A stretch of 64,000 nt of DNA. Origin: Sphingomonas sp. (GTDB taxonomy: Bacteria > Pseudomonadota > Alphaproteobacteria > Sphingomonadales > Sphingomonadaceae). The position numbers and the translations under genes are program-made. The stretch lies in assembly GCF_019635455.1 (NCBI RefSeq), contig NZ_JAHBZJ010000002.1, positions 124,001-188,000 on the forward strand. The letters run 5' to 3'. Below, one piece after another: positions 53,378 to 61,438 of this stretch (the stretch's first letter is position 1; each line of letters begins with the position of its first letter). Below the pieces are notes generated by a model, which saw nothing but the letters and a program-made list of their open reading frames with translations, made no database searches and was not told where the DNA came from.

Positions 53378-53617
53378 TCACATGCCGCCAGGACGACCCC
53401 GGACTCTGGTGGTATCCAGCAACTCGCGCGCACCCTCCCGCGCTTCCTTGTCATAATATTCCCAATCCGCCCGGGTTTTGCAGACCTTCGTCTTCTTCAC
53501 CCGACTGGAAGGTTCGGGATACCAGCGGCAGACAAGTTTTTCGGGAGTGGCTGGGGTGGTGCCGGCCTGAAGACCGGCAGTGGCGCCAAGCGCCAGGATG
53601 AGTGCAAGCATCGGCAC
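53378..53617 (-). CDS. small secreted Cys-pair protein (tandem family, copy 3)
   Basis: A 79-residue protein with a signal peptide (MPMLALILALGATAGLQA) and a ~60-residue mature part with the family core: LVCRWYPEPSSRVKKTKVCKTRADWE followed by REGARELLDTTRVR (cited in part). The two cysteines about 18 residues apart likely form a disulfide. It is the third of three tandem paralogues. I know the core motif as widespread in sphingomonads, but its function is not known to me. Confidence 0.72.
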   Translation of the reverse strand: MPMLALILALGATAGLQAGTTPATPEKLVCRWYPEPSSRVKKTKVCKTRADWEYYDKEAREGARELLDTTRVRGRPGGM

Positions 53618-53725
53618 GGCCTTCCTTTTCCATGAAGAGAAAGCCGAGGCTGCAATTACCTGGACGAATTTGTCAAATCGCGGACGGGGCGCGCAGTCGC
53701 GCCGCCCCGTCTCGCGTCGATCGGA

Positions 53726-53968
53726 TCAGTTGCTGGGCATGCGGACGTTCGTCGTGTCCTGCATCTCGCGGGCGTCTTCGCGCGACTGGCGATAAAAGGC
53801 CTCCCACTCCGCCTTCGTCTTGCACACGCGGGTGCTGCGGGCGAGACGGGTTCCGGTCGTCTGGCCGACGCGGCGGCAGATCTTCTGATCGTCCTTGGCC
53901 GCCATATCTTCGGCGACTGCGGGGGTGCCGGCGGCAAACAGGCCGGCAAGTGCAAGCGTAACGAACAT
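53726..53968 (-). CDS. small secreted Cys-pair protein (tandem family, copy 2)
   Basis: An 80-residue protein, signal peptide MFVTLALAGLFAAGTPAVAE, then the family core KICRRVGQTTGTRLARSTRV-CKTKAEWE and DAREMQDTTNVR. The two cysteines and the CKTxAEWE motif align with those of its neighbours on both sides. It is the most canonical of the three copies, with the TGTRL turn intact. Function unknown. Confidence 0.75.
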   Translation of the reverse strand: MFVTLALAGLFAAGTPAVAEDMAAKDDQKICRRVGQTTGTRLARSTRVCKTKAEWEAFYRQSREDAREMQDTTNVRMPSN

Positions 53969-54009
53969 CACATGTCTCCCATGGCGCGTTGGAACGCGCC
54001 GACTCGCGC

Positions 54010-54252
54010 TCAATAGCGCGGTTTGGGCGGAGTGGCGACCTGTTCCGCGACGGCCGGAGACTTTACCGCATCCGCATCGGCGGCTGCGTCCTCTTCGGCA
54101 TATTTGCCTTCCCATTCCGCGCGGGTCTTGCAGATCTTGCCCGAGCGCATCTTGGTGCGCATGTCGTATTTGGTCCGGCAGACGATATCGTCCGGGCTCT
54201 TCTCGGTGGCGACGGTTCCGCTCAGCGCGAGCGCGATGACGGCAACGAACAT
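54010..54252 (-). CDS. small secreted Cys-pair protein (tandem family, copy 1)
   Basis: An 80-residue protein, signal peptide MFVAVIALALSGTVA, then IVCRTKYDMRTKMRSGKICKTRAEWE (in part), again two cysteines and the CKTRAEWE motif. The C-terminal part differs from the others: acidic Ala/Asp-rich, ending TPPKPRY. The start MFVAVIAL gives the same signal length as copy 2. It is 91 bp downstream of trmJ and may be read through from that operon. Confidence 0.72.
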   Translation of the reverse strand: MFVAVIALALSGTVATEKSPDDIVCRTKYDMRTKMRSGKICKTRAEWEGKYAEEDAAADADAVKSPAVAEQVATPPKPRY

Positions 54253-54343
54253 GACATTCCCCTTTTGATGCATGACGATGAGGCGCATGCAGCCATATTT
54301 TGCTGCGCTGCACAACCCGTTTTTTCGCATCTGCGGCGAAACG

Positions 54344-55063
54344 TCAGCCCCGCGCCCTTTTCTTTCCTTCGAGCGCCGACAGCACGCCGCGCAAGGTACG
54401 CAGTTCCTGTGCCGTCCATCCCGGCTTCGTCAGCAGGTTGCGCAGCGTCAGCTTCGTCGTCGGCACGCGATCGGGCGGATAGAAATAGCCGCTGTCGCCG
54501 AGCAGCGATTCGAAATGGCCGATCAGCCCCTCCAGCTCCACCTGCGGCGCCGGCGGATCGAGATCGACGCGTGGCGGCTGTGCGAGGGCGCAGCCCTTCG
54601 ACCATTCATAGGCGACGAGGATCACCGCCTGCGCCAGGTTGAGCGAGCCGAATTCGGGATTGATCGGCACGGTCAGGATCGCGCGGGCGAGCGCGACATC
54701 CTCGGTTTCGAGGCCGGAGCGTTCCGGCCCGAACAGGATCGCGCTGCGTCCGGGCGCGGCGTGGATCTCCGTCGCGGCGTCCTGCGGCGTCACCACCGGC
54801 TTGGTCACGCCCCGCTTTCGTACCGTCGTCGCATAGACATGTTCGCAATCGGCAACCGCGTCGGCGACGCTGTCGAACACGCGCGCCTGCTCCAACACGA
54901 CATCCGCCCCGCTCGCCGCCGGCCCGGCGGACGGGTTGGGCCAGCCGTCGCGCGGGGTGACCAGGCGCATTTCGGATAGCCCGAAATTGAGCATGGCGCG
55001 CGCCGCCTTGCCGATATTCTCGCCCAGCTGGGGGCGGACGAGTACGATGACGGGGGTGATCAT
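54344..55063 (-). CDS. trmJ: tRNA/rRNA 2'-O-methyltransferase, TrmJ-like
   Basis: A 239-residue SPOUT methyltransferase. The N-terminal motif [22 protein letters not shown], the SAM-knot motif [11 protein letters not shown] and [13 protein letters not shown] are those of the TrmJ (YfhQ/LasT) family, which methylates position 32 of some tRNAs. The C-terminal ~70 residues form the dimer extension. It overlaps nrdR by 4 bp and is the last gene of the rpiB-glyA-nrdR run. Target tRNA cannot be read from sequence. Confidence 0.88.
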   Translation of the reverse strand: MITPVIVLVRPQLGENIGKAARAMLNFGLSEMRLVTPRDGWPNPSAGPAASGADVVLEQARVFDSVADAVADCEHVYATTVRKRGVTKPVVTPQDAATEIHAAPGRSAILFGPERSGLETEDVALARAILTVPINPEFGSLNLAQAVILVAYEWSKGCALAQPPRVDLDPPAPQVELEGLIGHFESLLGDSGYFYPPDRVPTTKLTLRNLLTKPGWTAQELRTLRGVLSALEGKKRARG

Positions 55064-55521
55064 CCCTTGCCCATCTCGTTCACGCTGCTCGCGAATTCCT
55101 CGAAATCGCGCGCCTCGCGGAAGTCGCGATAGACACTGGCGAAACGGATATAGGCGACCGAATCGAGTGCCTTGAGCGCCGCCATCACCATCTCGCCGAT
55201 CCGCTGCGAGGGGATTTCGCTGTCCCCCTGAGTCTCCAGCTGGCGCTGGATGCCGGAAACCAGCTTTTCGATCTGCGCCGCGTCGATCGGCCGTTTGCGG
55301 CAGGCGAGCGAGACCGAGCGGATCAGCTTGTCGCGATCGAACGGCTCGCGCTTCTCTTCGCTCTTGAGCACGGTGAGTTCACGCAGCTGAATCCGCTCAA
55401 AGGTAGTGAAGCGCGCGGCGCAGGCTTCGCACTGGCGCCGCCGCCGGATCGCCGCCCCGTCGTCGGTGGGGCGGCTATCCTTTACCTGGCTGGTTTCATG
55501 TCCGCAAAAGGGGCAGCGCAT
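55060..55521 (-). CDS. nrdR: transcriptional repressor NrdR
   Basis: A 153-residue repressor of ribonucleotide reductase genes. The N-terminal zinc ribbon uses Cys3, Cys6, Cys31 and Cys34 ([18 protein letters not shown]). The ATP-cone domain follows ([19 protein letters not shown]). NrdR binds ATP or dATP and blocks nrd promoters; no nrd genes are in the window. It overlaps glyA and trmJ by 3-4 bp each, so the three are translationally coupled. Confidence 0.96.
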   Translation of the reverse strand: MRCPFCGHETSQVKDSRPTDDGAAIRRRRQCEACAARFTTFERIQLRELTVLKSEEKREPFDRDKLIRSVSLACRKRPIDAAQIEKLVSGIQRQLETQGDSEIPSQRIGEMVMAALKALDSVAYIRFASVYRDFREARDFEEFASSVNEMGKG

Positions 55522-56828
55522 CAGGCCTCGGGGTAGATCGGGAAGCGTTCACACAGCGCGCGCACGCGTTCGCGCACCTTCGCCTCGACCTGCGCGTCGC
55601 CGGCTTCGCCATTCTTTGCCAGTCCGTCGAGCACGTCGGCGACCAGGTTGCCGATCTCCCGAAACTCGGCGGGGCCGAAGCCGCGGGTGGTGCCGGCCGG
55701 CGATCCCACGCGGATCCCGCTCGTCTTCATCGGCGGCAGGGGGTCGTTCGGGATGCCGTTCTTGTTACAGGTGATCGCCGCCCGCTCCAGCGCCTCGTCC
55801 GCGTCCTTGCCGGTCACGCCCAGCGGCGTGAGATCGACCAGCGCCAGATGGGTGTCGGTGCCGCCCGACACGACGTTGCAGCCACGTTCCTTGAGCGTCG
55901 CGGCCAGCACCTTGGCATTTTCGACGATGGCGGCGGCATAGCTTTTGAAATCGGGGCGCAGCGCTTCGCCGAACGCCACCGCCTTGGCGGCGATCACATG
56001 CATCAGCGGGCCACCCTGAAGCCCGGGGAAGACCGCCGAATTGACCTTTTTCGCGATCGCCTCGTCGTTGGTGAAGATCGCGCCGCCACGCGGTCCGCGC
56101 AGCGTCTTGTGGGTGGTGGTGGTCACGACATGCGCATGGCCGAACGGCGTCGGATGGACACCCCCCGCGACCAGCCCCGCGAAATGCGCCATATCGACCA
56201 TGAAGATCGCGTCCACGGCATCGGCGATCGCACGGAATCGCGCGAAATCAATATGCCGGGGATAGGCCGATCCGCCGGTGATGATGACGCGCGGCCGATG
56301 TTCCTTCGCCAGCGCCTCGACCGCGTCATAATCGATCAGGTGCGTGTCGGGCGTCACGCCATATTGCACGGCGTTGAACCATTTGCCGCTCATCGCCGCC
56401 TTCGCGCCATGGGTAAGGTGGCCGCCCGCATCGAGGCTGAGGCCCATGATCGTGTCGCCCGGTTTGGCCAGCGCCAGCATTACCGCGCCGTTCGCCTGCG
56501 CGCCCGAATGCGGCTGCACGTTCGCATAGTCGCAGCCGAACAGCTGCTTGGCCCGGTCGATGGCGAGCTGCTCGACCTCGTCCGACGGGTGACAACCCTG
56601 ATAATAGCGCTTGCCCGGATAACCCTCGGCATATTTGTTGGTGAAGACGCTGCCCTGCGCCTCCAGAACCGCCTTCGACACGATGTTTTCCGATGCGATC
56701 AGCTCGATCTGATACTGTTCGCGCTCCAGCTCGTGGCGCACGCCGGCAAAGACCGCCGGATCGGCATCGGCCAGGTTGCGGGTGAAAAAGCCATCGGGCT
56801 GGACGGTGGTGACGGGATTGGTGCTCAT
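55521..56828 (-). CDS. glyA: serine hydroxymethyltransferase
   Basis: A 435-residue PLP enzyme interconverting serine and glycine with transfer of a one-carbon unit to tetrahydrofolate. The PLP lysine is in [15 protein letters not shown] near residue 240. The N-terminal [15 protein letters not shown] and [13 protein letters not shown] are intact. It is 10 bp downstream of rpiB, and its stop overlaps nrdR. No riboswitch-sized leader exists, so control must come from the rpiB promoter. Confidence 0.96.
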   Translation of the reverse strand: MSTNPVTTVQPDGFFTRNLADADPAVFAGVRHELEREQYQIELIASENIVSKAVLEAQGSVFTNKYAEGYPGKRYYQGCHPSDEVEQLAIDRAKQLFGCDYANVQPHSGAQANGAVMLALAKPGDTIMGLSLDAGGHLTHGAKAAMSGKWFNAVQYGVTPDTHLIDYDAVEALAKEHRPRVIITGGSAYPRHIDFARFRAIADAVDAIFMVDMAHFAGLVAGGVHPTPFGHAHVVTTTTHKTLRGPRGGAIFTNDEAIAKKVNSAVFPGLQGGPLMHVIAAKAVAFGEALRPDFKSYAAAIVENAKVLAATLKERGCNVVSGGTDTHLALVDLTPLGVTGKDADEALERAAITCNKNGIPNDPLPPMKTSGIRVGSPAGTTRGFGPAEFREIGNLVADVLDGLAKNGEAGDAQVEAKVRERVRALCERFPIYPEA

Positions 56829-56838
56829 CTATTGATCC

Positions 56839-57276
56839 TCAGAGGGCCGGTGCGGACAGCTTGTCCACGCGGCGCTGGTGCCGGGCGCCGCCGAAGCCGG
56901 TGGCGAGAAACGCGGTGACGCAGGCCTTCGCCATCTCGACGCCGATCAGCCGGGCGCCCATCGCGATGACGTTCGCGTCGTTATGTTCGCGCGCCAGCGC
57001 GGCGGAGAGCGGCTCCGACACCAGGGCGCATCGCGTCGCCGGGTTGCGGTTGACCGCGATCGAGATGCCGATGCCCGACCCGCACAGCGCGATGCCGCGT
57101 TCCGCCTCGCCCGCGGCGATGGCGGCGGCGAGCCGGTATCCGTAATCGGGATAATCGACGCTGTCGGCGCTGTCCGGCCCCAGATCCGCGACCGCATGCC
57201 CCTCTTCCCGCAGCCAGCCGGCAAGCGCCGACTTGAGCTCGATCGCGGCATGATCCGAAGCGATGGCGATGCGCAT
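56839..57276 (-). CDS. rpiB: ribose-5-phosphate isomerase B
   Basis: A 145-residue RpiB/LacAB-family sugar-phosphate isomerase interconverting ribose-5-phosphate and ribulose-5-phosphate. Conserved parts are IASDHAAIELK, CGSGIGISIAVNR with the catalytic Cys, and REHNDANVIAMGARL. It is first in the operon with glyA, nrdR and trmJ, a common alphaproteobacterial order. The divergent gap of 106 bp to the next gene presumably holds its promoter. Confidence 0.94.
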   Translation of the reverse strand: MRIAIASDHAAIELKSALAGWLREEGHAVADLGPDSADSVDYPDYGYRLAAAIAAGEAERGIALCGSGIGISIAVNRNPATRCALVSEPLSAALAREHNDANVIAMGARLIGVEMAKACVTAFLATGFGGARHQRRVDKLSAPAL

Positions 57277-57382
57277 GGGAAGAGCGTTCGACCCCGTGAC
57301 TGGAAAGAATGCGCGCTCTCTAGGCGCTCGGCTCGGTTATGGCTACACCGGACATGAAGTTCGGGCAGCGAAAGGAGCGGCG

Positions 57383-57838
57383 ATGCGCTGGATGATGATC
57401 GGGGCGGCCGTCGCGCTGGCCGGTTGCGGCGGCATGACCAATGAGGAAGAAGCCGCGCTGGTCGAAAATGCGGTCGCCAATGCCGAGGCGGCGGCAGAGA
57501 ACGCCACCGCCATCGGCGAGGCCCGCGACGATTCGCAACAGGCACCCAGCCGTGACGGATGGATCGGCAAATGGGCCGGGGTCGAGGGGATGATCCTCGA
57601 CATCCGCAAGGATGGCCCCCGCGCCGGCCGGTACAAGGTGACCAACCGCTGGGGCCTGGACGACGATATGGAGGGGACGTTCGAAGCCTATGCGACAAAG
57701 AAGGGGATCGCCTTCATCCGCCCGGACGGAACCAAGGAAGCCGTGCCGACCGATGGCGACGCAACCGGCCTCAAATATCTCGCCGGCAAGAAGGATTGCC
57801 TGACCATCGCCCCGGGCGAGGGCTATTGCCGCGATTGA
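57383..57838 (+). CDS. putative lipoprotein of unknown function
   Basis: A 151-residue exported protein with a lipobox (VALAGC, Cys15), followed by an acidic, Ala-rich, likely coiled-coil stretch (EEEAALVENAVANAEAAAEN) and a beta-rich C-terminal domain (WIGKWAGVEGMILDI, GRYKVTNRWGLDD, TFEAYATKKGIAFI). The paired cysteines near the end (KKDCLTIAPGEGYC) may bond. AAAGGAG lies 7 bp before the ATG. The domain recalls small Sphingomonas lipoproteins I cannot name. Function unknown. Confidence 0.8.
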   Translation: MRWMMIGAAVALAGCGGMTNEEEAALVENAVANAEAAAENATAIGEARDDSQQAPSRDGWIGKWAGVEGMILDIRKDGPRAGRYKVTNRWGLDDDMEGTFEAYATKKGIAFIRPDGTKEAVPTDGDATGLKYLAGKKDCLTIAPGEGYCRD

Positions 57839-57847
57839 ACCGGCGCC

Positions 57848-57887
57848 CCGTCACCGGACTGACACGCGGATTACACGCGACTGACAT
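57848..57887 (+). promoter_or_regulatory. Pho box: four 7-bp direct repeats at 11-bp period
   Basis: CCGTCAC, CTGACAC, ATTACAC and CTGACAT are each separated by exactly 4 bp (cgga, gcgg, gcga). This is the PhoB binding pattern, for which the consensus unit is CTGTCAT/C with N4 spacers. The array ends 60 bp before the btaA ATG. btaAB is PhoB-controlled in rhizobia, which supports the assignment. Confidence 0.8.
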
Positions 57888-57947
57888 GCGCCCCGGCTAG
57901 GCGCGGGGGAATCGTCATTCCCTCGACACGGCAATCGGGAGTCGCAC

Positions 57948-59183
57948 ATGGCCGGATCCGCCCCTCTTCCCGGCAACCGCGCGGTACGCGGCGCGGTGCA
58001 TCGCCACGGACAGCTGAGCCGGGAGGGTCTGCTCGAGCGCGCCTTCACCTTCGCCTTTCGCGGTCTGGTCTATGCGCAGATCTGGGAAGACCCGGAGGTG
58101 GACATGGAGGCGCTGGGGATCACCCCGGCCTGCCATGTCGTGACGATCGCCAGCGGCGGGTGCAACATGCTGTCCTACCTCACCGCCGATCCCGCGCGGA
58201 TCACGGCGGTGGACCTCAATACCGCGCATGTCGCGCTGGGCCGGCTCAAGCTCGCGGCGCTGCACCACCTGCCCGATCATTCGACCTTTCACCGGTTCTT
58301 CGGCGAGGCCGACCGACGGGAGAACATCGCCGCCTATCGCCAGTGGCTGCGCCCGCATCTTGACGAGACGACCCGCCGCTATTGGGAGGGGCGCGACCTG
58401 GCCGGGCGGCGGCGGATCGGCGGATTCGCCGGCGGATTCTACAAGCGTGGGCTGCTCGGCGGCTTTATCGGCGCGGCGCACCTGCTGGCGAAACTCTACC
58501 GGATCGATCCGCGCGACCTGCTCGCCGCGCAAAGCATCGAGGAACAGCGCGCGATCTTCGAAACGCGGATGGCGCCGATGTTCGACAAGCGGTTCGTGCG
58601 ATGGCTGATCGACCAGCCGGCATCGCTGTTCGGCCTGGGCATTCCGCCCGCCCAATATGAGGCGCTGGCCGGCGACGATCCGCGCGGCATCGGCGCGGTG
58701 CTGCGCGCGCGGCTGGAAAAGCTGGCGTGCGATTTCGCGCTGTCGGACAATTATTTCGCCTGGCAGGCATTCGGGCGCGGCTATGGCCGGGCGCCCGACG
58801 CCCCCCTGCCCCCCTATCTGCGCGCCGCGAATTACGACGCGGTGCGCGATCGCGCCGAACGGATCGACCTGCGCCATCAGAATATGGTCGATTATCTCGA
58901 ATCGATGCCCGACGCCGCGCTCGACCGCTATGTCCTGCTCGACGCGCAGGACTGGATGACCGACGCGCAGCTCGCCAGGCTGTGGGGCGAGATCACGCGC
59001 ACCGCCCGGCCCGGCGCGCGCGTGCTGTTCCGCACCGCCGCCGCGCCCAGCCTGCTGCCCGGTCGCGTCCCGGACGCGATCCTGGCCCGCTGGACCTATC
59101 CCGAGGCGCAATCGCTGGACTTCACGCGCCGCGACCGATCGGCCATTTATGGCGGCGTGCATCTGTATCACCTCAATCCATGA
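57948..59183 (+). CDS. btaA: S-adenosylmethionine:diacylglycerol 3-amino-3-carboxypropyltransferase
   Basis: A 411-residue DUF3419 protein of the BtaA type. It moves the 3-amino-3-carboxypropyl group of SAM to diacylglycerol, the first step of betaine-lipid (DGTS) synthesis. The SAM-binding region is VTIASGGCNMLSYLTADPARI with AVDLN after it; LVYAQIWEDPEVDMEAL near the start and YVLLDAQDWM near the end are family landmarks (in part). It overlaps the btaB start by 4 bp, and a Pho-box array lies upstream. Betaine lipids replace phospholipids when phosphate is scarce. Confidence 0.92.
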   Translation: MAGSAPLPGNRAVRGAVHRHGQLSREGLLERAFTFAFRGLVYAQIWEDPEVDMEALGITPACHVVTIASGGCNMLSYLTADPARITAVDLNTAHVALGRLKLAALHHLPDHSTFHRFFGEADRRENIAAYRQWLRPHLDETTRRYWEGRDLAGRRRIGGFAGGFYKRGLLGGFIGAAHLLAKLYRIDPRDLLAAQSIEEQRAIFETRMAPMFDKRFVRWLIDQPASLFGLGIPPAQYEALAGDDPRGIGAVLRARLEKLACDFALSDNYFAWQAFGRGYGRAPDAPLPPYLRAANYDAVRDRAERIDLRHQNMVDYLESMPDAALDRYVLLDAQDWMTDAQLARLWGEITRTARPGARVLFRTAAAPSLLPGRVPDAILARWTYPEAQSLDFTRRDRSAIYGGVHLYHLNP

Positions 59184-59836
59184 GCGGAACCGCGCAGCAT
59201 GCCGCGCGGATGGACACCGCCTATGCGGCGCAGCGGCATATCTATGATCTCACCCGCAAATATTATCTGCTGGGGCGCGATCGGCTGATCGACCGGCTGG
59301 AGCCGCCGGGCGGCGGAACCGTGCTGGAAATCGGCTGCGGCACCGCGCGCAACCTGATCGCGGCGGCGCGGCGCTGGCCCGACGCGCGCTTTTACGGGCT
59401 CGACATTTCCGAAGCGATGCTGGCGACCGCGCGGGAAAAAGTTGCCCGCGCCGGCCTGTCGGACCGGATCCGGCTGGCGCGCGGCGACGCCGCCGGATTC
59501 GATCCGCAGACCTTGTTCGGTATCGCGGCGTTCGACCGGATTTTCCTCAGCTACACCTTGTCGATGATCCCCGACTGGCTGGGCGCGATCGACATGGGCG
59601 CGGCGGCGCTCGCCCCCGCCGGCGTGCTTCACATCGTCGATTTCGGGCAGCAGGAACGCCTGCCGGCGTGGTGGCGCCGCCTGCTGTTCGCATGGCTGGC
59701 GCGCTTTCACGTCAGCCCGCGCCGCGAACTGCCGGTCGCGCTGCGCCATGTCGGGCGCAATCGCGACCAGCTTCCGGGGTTCGAACCGCTATTGCGCGGC
59801 TATGCCTGGGCGGGAAGTCTGCACCGCCCCGCCTGA
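59180..59836 (+). CDS. btaB: diacylglycerylhomoserine N-methyltransferase BtaB
   Basis: A 218-residue class I SAM methyltransferase. Motif I is VLEIGCGTARNLI near residue 48, then YGLDISEAML and FLSYTLSMIPDW. BtaB methylates the amino group of diacylglycerylhomoserine three times to give DGTS. Specificity is assigned from its coupling to btaA (ATGA overlap) and from the YDLTRKYYLLGRDRLI start typical of BtaB. It converges with the SDR gene, 7 bp apart. Confidence 0.9.
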   Translation: MSGTAQHAARMDTAYAAQRHIYDLTRKYYLLGRDRLIDRLEPPGGGTVLEIGCGTARNLIAAARRWPDARFYGLDISEAMLATAREKVARAGLSDRIRLARGDAAGFDPQTLFGIAAFDRIFLSYTLSMIPDWLGAIDMGAAALAPAGVLHIVDFGQQERLPAWWRRLLFAWLARFHVSPRRELPVALRHVGRNRDQLPGFEPLLRGYAWAGSLHRPA

Positions 59837-59843
59837 TCGCGAT

Positions 59844-60617
59844 TCAGGCGTTTCCGCGCGCAGTCCGCCGCATCGAACCGCGCATGAAGCGGGAGGCGAA
59901 CCACATCCGCCGCGCGGTCTTGCCGACCAGGGTCAGCAGCCGGTCGCCATGCACCGCGTCCCACGCCGCCTGCGCCGCGGTTTCGACGGGGGTGAATTCC
60001 AGCCTCGCCGCGCGCACCCGCTGGCGCATGCTTTCGTTGCTGCCGACCGGGGTGCCGTCAAGGATCGCGGTATCGATGAAGCTGGGCAGCAGCGCGCGGA
60101 CCCGGATTCCCTGCGCCGTCCATTCGCCGTCGAGCGATTCGGTCAGCCCGCGGACCGCGAATTTGGTCGCCGAATAGATGGCGACGCCGCCCGTGCCATA
60201 GATGCCCGCCGCCGACGCGGTGTTGAGCAGGCAGCCGCGACTCGCCTTGAGATAGGGGTAGCCGGCATGTGCGCCCCAGACCACGCCCATCAGGTTGATG
60301 TCGACGCAGCGTTGCAGTTCCTCGACGCTGGTCTCGGCGAACACCCCGCCGACCCCCACCCCGGCATTGTTGAACAACACGTCGAGCCGTCCGCCGCTGG
60401 CTGCGGTAAAGTCCGCGAGCACCCGGCCCCAGGCATCGCGGTCGCGCACGTCGAGCAGATGCATGGTGACCGGCGCGTCGCCGAGCAGCGCCGCCGTTTC
60501 GCGCATCCCCGCCTCGTTGACGTCGGCGAGGCCGATCCGCCAGCCGCGCGCGGCGAACAGCTGCGCCACCGCCCGCCCGATTCCGGATCCGCCCCCGGTG
60601 ATGAAGATCGACTCCAT
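59844..60617 (-). CDS. short-chain dehydrogenase/reductase
   Basis: A 257-residue classical SDR. The cofactor motif is TGGGSGIGRAVA at the N-terminus, followed by NNAGVG and the catalytic YSATK with the preceding Ser of TASAAG. The C-terminus is basic (RRMWFASRFMRGSMRRTAR), perhaps membrane-facing. The substrate is unknown. The start MESIFITGGG places the motif in the usual position. It is divergent from the ABC transporter. Confidence 0.88.
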   Translation of the reverse strand: MESIFITGGGSGIGRAVAQLFAARGWRIGLADVNEAGMRETAALLGDAPVTMHLLDVRDRDAWGRVLADFTAASGGRLDVLFNNAGVGVGGVFAETSVEELQRCVDINLMGVVWGAHAGYPYLKASRGCLLNTASAAGIYGTGGVAIYSATKFAVRGLTESLDGEWTAQGIRVRALLPSFIDTAILDGTPVGSNESMRQRVRAARLEFTPVETAAQAAWDAVHGDRLLTLVGKTARRMWFASRFMRGSMRRTARGNA

Positions 60618-60670
60618 ACCCACCCCTCTATTTTTGACCTTGGCGTCTTCATCCCCCACAACGGCGCGCG

Positions 60671-61438
60671 ATGCCAGCGCAAACCGGTCCTGCGGTCACG
60701 CTCGAACATGTGACGAAGCGCTATGGCGCGACCTGCGCGCTCGACGGCGTCGAGGTGACGATCGCGGCGAACAGCTTCGTCGCGCTGGTCGGCACATCCG
60801 GATCGGGCAAATCGACCCTGCTCAAGACGATCAACCGGCTGGTGGATCCCGACAGCGGGTGCGTGCGGGTCGGCGATGCCGATGTCCGTGCGCAGCCACC
60901 CCATCTGCTGCGGCGGCGAATCGGCTATGTGTTTCAGAATATCGGCCTGTTTCCCCATCTGAGCGTGGCGGAGAATATCGCGATCGCGCTGCGCGTCGGC
61001 GGATCGCGCGACAATGGCGCACGCGTCGCGGAGCTGTTGGCGCTGGTCGATCTGCCCGCCGATGCCGGCGCGCGCATGCCCGATCAGCTTTCGGGCGGAC
61101 AGCGCCAGCGGGTGGGCGTCGCCCGCGCGCTCGCCACCGCGCCGGGCCTGATGCTGATGGACGAGCCGTTCGGCGCGCTCGATCCCGTCACGCGCGACGC
61201 GCTCGGCCGCTCGGTCCGCGCGCTGCACGACCGGCTGGGCCTCACCACCCTGTTGGTGACGCACGACATGGCCGAGGCGCTGCTGCTCGCCGATCGGGTG
61301 CTGGTGATGGCGCATGGCCGGATCGTCGCCGATGCGACGCCCGCCCAGCTGATCGGTGGCATGGGCGGTCCCGAGGCCGAGGCGCTGATCGCGGTGCCGA
61401 TGGCGCAGGCCCGCCGACTCGCCGGGTTACAGCCATGA
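60671..61438 (+). CDS. osmoprotectant/quaternary amine ABC transporter ATP-binding protein
   Basis: A 255-residue ABC ATPase of the OpuCA/ProV type without the usual C-terminal CBS domains. Walker A is GTSGSGKSTL near residue 42, the signature LSGGQRQRVGVARAL, Walker B LMLMDEPFGALDP, and the H-loop VTHDMAEAL. INRLVDPDSG is a feature of the glycine-betaine subfamily. It overlaps the permease/binding-protein fusion gene by 4 bp. Confidence 0.9.
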   Translation: MPAQTGPAVTLEHVTKRYGATCALDGVEVTIAANSFVALVGTSGSGKSTLLKTINRLVDPDSGCVRVGDADVRAQPPHLLRRRIGYVFQNIGLFPHLSVAENIAIALRVGGSRDNGARVAELLALVDLPADAGARMPDQLSGGQRQRVGVARALATAPGLMLMDEPFGALDPVTRDALGRSVRALHDRLGLTTLLVTHDMAEALLLADRVLVMAHGRIVADATPAQLIGGMGGPEAEALIAVPMAQARRLAGLQP

